Assembly: GCA_964602985.1 (NCBI GenBank)
Contig: CAZRTJ010000019.1
Location: 5,943-69,942 of the forward strand
Length of the DNA stretch: 64,000 nt
Source: CAYZJB01 sp964602985
GTDB lineage: Bacteria; CLD3; SB21
Direction of reading: 5' to 3'
The stretch's first letter is position 1. Every line of letters begins with the position of its first letter. The notes below the pieces were generated by a model. The model worked only from the letters and a program-made list of their open reading frames with translations. It searched no databases and was not told the DNA's origin. Made by a program: the position numbers and the translations under genes. Below are positions 59,467 through 64,000 of this stretch, piece by piece.

Positions 59467-61676
59467 AACCGTTTCGATGGATGCCGGCAATCGTTTGTAT
59501 TGCCGGCGTCTTTTTCTGGCCATCGAGAGCTGGTGCTCACGAACCGAAACCGTCCGGTTATTTGGCAGGTAGAGTCATGGACGCCGAATCCGGCGAAGCG
59601 GTCGGCTGGACACAGATTCTCGCGCGTGAAGTACATCGATCGACGATGAGCAAGGAAGACGGGACTTTTCTGCTGGTGAATCTGCCGGTCGGGCATTGGG
59701 TGATTTCGACGTTCCGGATCGGTTACAAGCCGTCTTTCCAGGCGGTCGATATTCAGGCCAACGACACGACCTGGGTCACGCTTCGAATCACATCCACCCC
59801 GTTGACCGGCGCCGAAATCATTGTTGAGGATCAACACCTGTCTGAGAAGAAGGATATTGTGCTGGAAATGTCCGGCAAGAAACTGCGCCAAAATCTCGGC
59901 AAAACCGTCGCCGAGACGGTCGCCAGTGAGCCCGGCATGGACCAGCGCTCGATGGGCCCGGCCCCGGCCCGGCCTGTTCTTCGCGGACTGAGTGGTGACC
60001 GGTTGCTCATTTTGGAGGACGGGGGACGTACAGGCGATCTGTCCGCCACCTCGACGGATCACGCAGTCGTGATCGATCCGATTACTTCCGAACGAATCGA
60101 AGTGATTCGCGGACCGGCGACCCTGTTGCACGGATCCAATACGCTGGGCGGTGTAGTCAACGTCGAGCGAGGCTACGTACCTGCGTCTGCCGTCGATCGC
60201 GTACGAGGCAACTTCAGTGGACAAGGAGAAACCGTGAACGACGGATGGTCATCCGGACTGGTCTTATCCGGGCCGCTGCAGGATTTTGCATGGCGGATCG
60301 ACGGCAGTCTGCGCGATGCCTCCGATATTTCCACGCCCGCAGGTACGCTTCGGAACACAACCATCCAAACCTATAGCGGATCGGCTGGCTTGAGCTACAT
60401 CGGGCATTGGGGATTTGTCGGCGCGGCCGGGAGTACGTACCAGTCCGAATACGGGATTCCGGGCGGATTTGTAGGGGCACATCCCAATGGTGTGCGGATC
60501 AAACTCGATCGCAAGCATTTCGAAGGGAAAGTCGACGTTCATTTCGATTCGACGCGAGTGGAACGGTTGGACGTGCGATACGGCTTCTCCAAATACTTTC
60601 ACCGCGAATTCGAATCGAATGGAAGTATCGGTACACAGTTTTCCGTTTTGAATTACGATCTGAACGGGCGGGCGTCCCTGGCGCCTTTTTGGAAATTTGA
60701 CCGGGGGGAAGTCGGGGTGTGGTCTGAGTACCGCGATTATGCGCCGGGCGGATTCATCTTCACGCCGGACACCAAAGAATGGACGCTGGCCGGTTTTCTC
60801 TTTGAACGGGCCACATGGGGTGACTGGAAGTGGGAAGGTTCGCTGCGGGTCGATCATCGGAGGGTCCGTCCGTCAAAAGAGGAAATGACCGACATCGGAT
60901 TGATTCGAAATCGTTCGTACACCACATGGTCGGGCGCGACGTCCATCGCGTACCGGTTCTCCGAAAACTGGGAGTCTGGAATGGCTCTCATGCGTTCGGC
61001 GCGCGCTCCCGGAATTGAGGAGTTGTACAGTCAGGGCCCGCATCTCGCCTCGTACTCCTTTGAGGTGGGCAATCCGGAATTGGGGTCCGAATGGGGAGTC
61101 GGGTTCGAGTGGTTTGGCAGATGGCGGACCTCCCGATCGCTGGTGGAGCTCACTGCATTCCGCAACGACATCCGCCGGTATATTTATCCCAGGAACACCG
61201 GCACGATCCATATCGCCACGCAATTGCCCGTGTATCAATATGCCGGACAGCATGCGATCATGACCGGTGGCGAAGTGCGATGGGATCAGCAGTTACCCGC
61301 CGCGTTTTCCATTGCCGCCAGCGCGAGCACCGTCCGGGGAGAACTCGTGGATTCCAGTCAAGCCTTGCCGGCCATGCCTCCGTTGGCAGGCAAGGTGGAA
61401 CTGCGTAAGCAAATGTCGAATCTCACACTCTCGGTTCTGATGCGTGCCGCCGATGGACAGCGTCGTGTCGCGCCACGGGAAGATCCGACAGACGGATATG
61501 TCGTTTTCGATGCGGCGCTTCAGTATCATCTGCAGCACAAGAGTCTTCTGCACACTTGGTCCTTGAGCATCGAGAACATCGGAGACGCCGAATACCGGCG
61601 TCATCTGTCTCGCGTGCGTTCCATCATGCCCGAACCGGGACGAAATGTGAAGCTCCTCTACAAGGTTTTTTTCTGA
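59463..61676 (+). CDS. TonB-dependent outer-membrane receptor
   Basis: The GTG at 59463 overlaps the previous stop (GTGA). 737 residues: signal peptide (WMPAIVCIAGVFFWPSRAGA); a CarboxypepD_reg-like domain (GYLAGRVMDAESGEAVGWTQI), common in FCB receptors; a plug domain (MDQRSMGPAPARPVLRGLSGDRLLILEDGGRTGD ... IRGPATLLHGSNTLGGVVNV); and a 22-strand barrel ending in Phe-Phe. It imports iron chelates, vitamin B12, metals or sugars with TonB energy. The His/Cys-rich protein before it hints at a metal substrate. Confidence 0.92.
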   Translation: MKPFRWMPAIVCIAGVFFWPSRAGAHEPKPSGYLAGRVMDAESGEAVGWTQILAREVHRSTMSKEDGTFLLVNLPVGHWVISTFRIGYKPSFQAVDIQANDTTWVTLRITSTPLTGAEIIVEDQHLSEKKDIVLEMSGKKLRQNLGKTVAETVASEPGMDQRSMGPAPARPVLRGLSGDRLLILEDGGRTGDLSATSTDHAVVIDPITSERIEVIRGPATLLHGSNTLGGVVNVERGYVPASAVDRVRGNFSGQGETVNDGWSSGLVLSGPLQDFAWRIDGSLRDASDISTPAGTLRNTTIQTYSGSAGLSYIGHWGFVGAAGSTYQSEYGIPGGFVGAHPNGVRIKLDRKHFEGKVDVHFDSTRVERLDVRYGFSKYFHREFESNGSIGTQFSVLNYDLNGRASLAPFWKFDRGEVGVWSEYRDYAPGGFIFTPDTKEWTLAGFLFERATWGDWKWEGSLRVDHRRVRPSKEEMTDIGLIRNRSYTTWSGATSIAYRFSENWESGMALMRSARAPGIEELYSQGPHLASYSFEVGNPELGSEWGVGFEWFGRWRTSRSLVELTAFRNDIRRYIYPRNTGTIHIATQLPVYQYAGQHAIMTGGEVRWDQQLPAAFSIAASASTVRGELVDSSQALPAMPPLAGKVELRKQMSNLTLSVLMRAADGQRRVAPREDPTDGYVVFDAALQYHLQHKSLLHTWSLSIENIGDAEYRRHLSRVRSIMPEPGRNVKLLYKVFF

Positions 61677-61681
61677 AACCG

Positions 61682-61975
61682 TCAGTCCTCATGCTCGCTG
61701 ACGTATTCGACGAGTTCACGCAGTCTCTCGAGCAAGGACGCGACCCTGGACTGCTCTCCCTGATGGGCGGCGGTTTCGATCCGGTCAATGATCGAGATGG
61801 CCTCGTTGGCGTAGGGTATCAGATCAGAGTCTCCGGAGTCGCGAATTTCTTCTGCCGCTTCGTAGATTTCCTCCAACTCTTCGGCGAGCGACTCCATTTC
61901 GTCTTCAGACCAATCGTCCTCTTCGTCGTCTCCCATGAATTCCTCGATCCATTCAAGCGTTTCTTTCCAGTTCAT
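61682..61975 (-). CDS. highly acidic helical protein of unknown function
   Basis: The ATG at 61975 follows GGAGG by 5 bases; the frame is open upstream to 62011. 97 residues, over a third Glu/Asp, with a run of GDDEEDDWSEDE and a helical C-terminal half. No family is recognised. Convergent with the TonB receptor, 5 bp apart, and downstream of fmt on the same strand (44 bp). Confidence 0.65.
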   Translation of the reverse strand: MNWKETLEWIEEFMGDDEEDDWSEDEMESLAEELEEIYEAAEEIRDSGDSDLIPYANEAISIIDRIETAAHQGEQSRVASLLERLRELVEYVSEHED

Positions 61976-62019
61976 CTGAGCCTCCGTTTGGTGAAGGTAC
62001 CATGCACCCAAGCGATACG

Positions 62020-62955
62020 CTATTCACAGACCGATCCCTCTCTCAGACGATAGCCACGAAGAAATTCGGCGGCCGTCATGCGTTTTCGTGACGGTGGTTG
62101 CATCTCGGAGATGCGGATGAACAAACCATTTCCCGAGGCAATCTCAAGACTGGCTCCGTTGGTGACGATCGTTCCCGGTGCGAGATCGGTGTGGCGGGTC
62201 GTCAGCTCGGTCCGATATATTTTGTATACCTGTCCATCAATGCTCGTCCAGGCGCAGGGGTGAGGGGATAATCCACGGATAAAATTGTGAATCTCCTGTG
62301 CGCTACGCGTCCAGTCGATATGGCAATGTTCTCTGAAAATCTTCGGAGCCGGCGTTGCCAGCGCATCGTTCTGGCGGGCGGGTTGGATGGAGCCGGACGC
62401 AATGCGGTCTACGGTTTCAACCAACACTTCCGCCCCGATCTGTGCGAGCCTGTCGTGTAGCGAGCCCGCGTCTTCATCCGGATCAATTGGAAGTCTTCGT
62501 TGAAGCAGGATGTTGCCTGTGTCAACTTTCTGCTGAATGAAGAAGGTAGTCACGCCCGTTTCCGTTTCTCCGTTGATAATGGCCCATTGGATCGGCGCCG
62601 CGCCTCGATATTTCGGTAAGAGAGACGAATGCAGATTGACACTGCCCAGACGAGGAATTTCAAATACGTCGGGCGGGAGAATTCGGAACGCCACCACGAC
62701 AAGAATATCCGGGGCGAGTTGTCGGATTGCTTGCGCAAAGGCTGGTTCTTTCAGCGAAGACGGCTGCAGCACGGGAAGACCCAACTCCACCGCACAGGCC
62801 TTTACCGGAGTCGGCGATAGAATTTGTCCACGTCCTCTTGGCTCGTCCAGCCCCGTGACGACCGACAGCACAGAATGACCGGCGGCGCAAATCTTTTGAA
62901 GCGACGGGACAGCAAATTCAGCCGTCCCCATAAAGACAACGCGCAGCGTAGACAT
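62020..62955 (-). CDS. fmt: methionyl-tRNA formyltransferase
   Basis: 311 residues. Features: VVFMGTAEFAVPSLQKI (start), NLHSSLLPKYRGAAPIQWAIINGETETGVT with the catalytic Asn and His, and VDTGNILLQ for the Asp. The C-terminal tRNA-binding domain is present (REHCHIDWTRSAQEIHNFIRGLSPHPCAWT). It formylates initiator Met-tRNA. def is not next to it. Confidence 0.96.
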   Translation of the reverse strand: MSTLRVVFMGTAEFAVPSLQKICAAGHSVLSVVTGLDEPRGRGQILSPTPVKACAVELGLPVLQPSSLKEPAFAQAIRQLAPDILVVVAFRILPPDVFEIPRLGSVNLHSSLLPKYRGAAPIQWAIINGETETGVTTFFIQQKVDTGNILLQRRLPIDPDEDAGSLHDRLAQIGAEVLVETVDRIASGSIQPARQNDALATPAPKIFREHCHIDWTRSAQEIHNFIRGLSPHPCAWTSIDGQVYKIYRTELTTRHTDLAPGTIVTNGASLEIASGNGLFIRISEMQPPSRKRMTAAEFLRGYRLREGSVCE

Positions 62956-63139
62956 GTCGGCAACATGCGAAACATCGGAGATTCAATCAAGGCATGTTGC
63001 GAATGTGCTCGCCGCTGATTCAAATCGATGAGATCGAAGGTGCGAGACGCTATCGAAGAAAGATATGTCATGGCGCCTCTTACCGCCGTGCATTTTCCTG
63101 ACAGGGGTCTCGACCCGGATGTCGTCCTGGTAAAGAGTA

Positions 63140-63168
63140 TTGAGAAACGACCGATTTTTGGCTATCCT
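63140..63168 (+). promoter_or_regulatory. promoter of the SGNH-like gene
   Basis: TTGAGA (63140-63145), a 17-bp spacer and TATCCT (63163-63168), 30 bases before the ATG at 63199. It supports that ATG over earlier starts in the frame (63028, 63070). Confidence 0.5.
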
Positions 63169-63198
63169 CCTCCAAGACAGAAAGAAAAGGGTCAGAAA

Positions 63199-63978
63199 AT
63201 GGGCGTATTTCTTGCCCGAACAGCAGCAGTTTTGAGTGTGGTTTTCGGGGCGGGCTTGTTCCTAAAGTCCGCAAAACTTGTTGCCGACGACACTCCAACG
63301 ACATACTTCTGGGCGTACACCGGGTTCACTTTGTCCGCTCTTTCGATGGTCTTGGGCCTGTACCTACTGCGAGCTGGAGTCAGGGGGTTTCAAGTTTTCT
63401 TGACAATCGTGTTCGGTGTGGCTCTGTCGTTGGCTTGTGTGGAGGGAATGCTGGCCACGGGGTGGTTTGATCAGGTTCATTCTCCGCGTCCAATTTGGCG
63501 ATCGCCGCGACTGGTGGAAATGGCAAGTGCTCTCGACGTACCTAACAGAATTCTGGCCCAAGACAACACGTTTGGCTTCACCGATGAAAATCATTCCCTC
63601 AGGAAGATTGGACCGCGCGTGGCGTTTCTGGGCGATAGTTTTGTTTGGGGAGCGGGTCTCCCTCCAGGTCAGAGTTGGAACCAGAAGACAGCAGCGCTAA
63701 TCAAGAGCGTTCGCCCCGACATAGAAATTCTCCATTGGGGTGTCAACAAGTGGTCAACACAGGATGAGTACACATTTTTGGAAAAACGCGGATTTGCTCT
63801 TCAGCCGGATCTGATCATTGTGGGAGTAGTCAGCAACGATCTGGACGTGGATCGTTTTCCGCAACTTTTCTTAAATCTGAAGGGCAAACCAGTGGTCCGA
63901 TGGATAAGAAAGGTATTGCCAAACACGGTAACCCTGATCAGTGATGTGCTTATCCTAACACCAAACCGAACAAAATAG
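63199..63978 (+). CDS. membrane protein with SGNH/GDSL hydrolase start, short C-terminus
   Basis: From ATG 63199, 259 residues. Three N-terminal hydrophobic helices (residues about 5-90), then an SGNH-like domain: VAFLGDSFVWGAGLPPGQSW with block I Ser, and LIIVGVVSNDLDVD matching block III (the family has GxND; here SND). The protein ends in TLISDVLILTPNRTK at a stop 22 bp before the window edge, without a recognisable DxxH block V, which would supply the catalytic Asp and His. It may be truncated or continue after a frameshift beyond the window. Confidence 0.6.
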   Translation: MGVFLARTAAVLSVVFGAGLFLKSAKLVADDTPTTYFWAYTGFTLSALSMVLGLYLLRAGVRGFQVFLTIVFGVALSLACVEGMLATGWFDQVHSPRPIWRSPRLVEMASALDVPNRILAQDNTFGFTDENHSLRKIGPRVAFLGDSFVWGAGLPPGQSWNQKTAALIKSVRPDIEILHWGVNKWSTQDEYTFLEKRGFALQPDLIIVGVVSNDLDVDRFPQLFLNLKGKPVVRWIRKVLPNTVTLISDVLILTPNRTK

Positions 63979-64000
63979 CGTTTCAAAAGTTGGAGACTCA

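Noticed and set aside
1..64000. tRNA, rRNA, CRISPR, IS element or prophage
   Set aside because: I scanned the gene-free stretches for cloverleaf arms, direct-repeat spacing and transposase-like ORFs and saw none; a covariance search would be needed to be certain.

Overview
The window looks like chromosomal DNA from a Gram-negative bacterium of the Bacteroidota/FCB branch, possibly a deep or uncultured lineage; the species cannot be read from the sequence. Evidence: a PorV/PorQ-type outer-membrane protein next to a large exoprotein with a type IX secretion (T9SS) C-terminal domain; a short primary sigma factor without region 1.1; a 31-residue AURKAIP1/COX24-type basic protein known mainly from Bacteroidota relatives; -10 boxes close to the Bacteroidota TAnnTTTG form, several so near the ATG that the mRNAs would be leaderless; and envelope genes for LPS (lpxC, LptF/G), Mla-type lipid transport and a TonB-dependent receptor. 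The DNA is moderately GC-rich and gene-dense, with many 1-8 bp overlaps. I saw no rRNA, tRNA, CRISPR array, insertion sequence or prophage.

Layout. 1-4.3 kb: end of an ABC-2 permease, a VOC protein, a lipoprotein, a STAS/PP2C pair and a six-blade propeller-repeat protein. 4.4-6.6 kb: overlapping operon of M48 protease, rhodanese and MauE/DoxX-like protein. 6.9-11.2 kb: PorV-like protein and a T9SS-targeted M6-like protein whose zinc motif is lost. 11.2-17.0 kb: methyltransferase, TerB-like protein, flippase, RNase R, LptF/G. 17.0-21.1 kb: an AT-rich patch, DUF547 protein, the minus-strand run sppA-HU-COX24-like-truA, and lpxC. 21.1-27.4 kb: GAF/degenerate GGDEF protein, two EutN/CcmL shell-vertex proteins, primary sigma factor, etfBA, rho. 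27.8-31.6 kb: DinB-like protein, alpha-oxoamine synthase, dnaJ, ComEA-like protein. 31.7-37.3 kb: anchored protein, PilM-like, PilN-like, rsmD, coaD, two signal peptidases I and YjbQ.

37.3-42.5 kb is the most unusual segment: a tight operon of CheW-like protein, MCP-like receptor, CheA-like protein and ParA-like ATPase. The CheA homologue keeps the dimerisation (P3), ATPase-derived and CheW-like (P5) regions but lacks the ATP-binding N and G boxes, and the receptor's signalling tip is diverged. This suggests a chemosensory-derived scaffold that no longer works by CheA phosphorylation and may be positioned by the ParA protein.

42.5-55 kb holds peptidases and hydrolases (PAP2, M3, PD40-amidohydrolase, alpha/beta hydrolase, two M28), a sterol-desaturase family protein, a rhodanese and a YjbR protein. 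55-64 kb holds lysS, MlaE/MlaF-type ABC genes, a His/Cys-rich protein plus lipoprotein plus TonB receptor operon, an acidic protein, fmt, and an SGNH-like protein close to the right edge.
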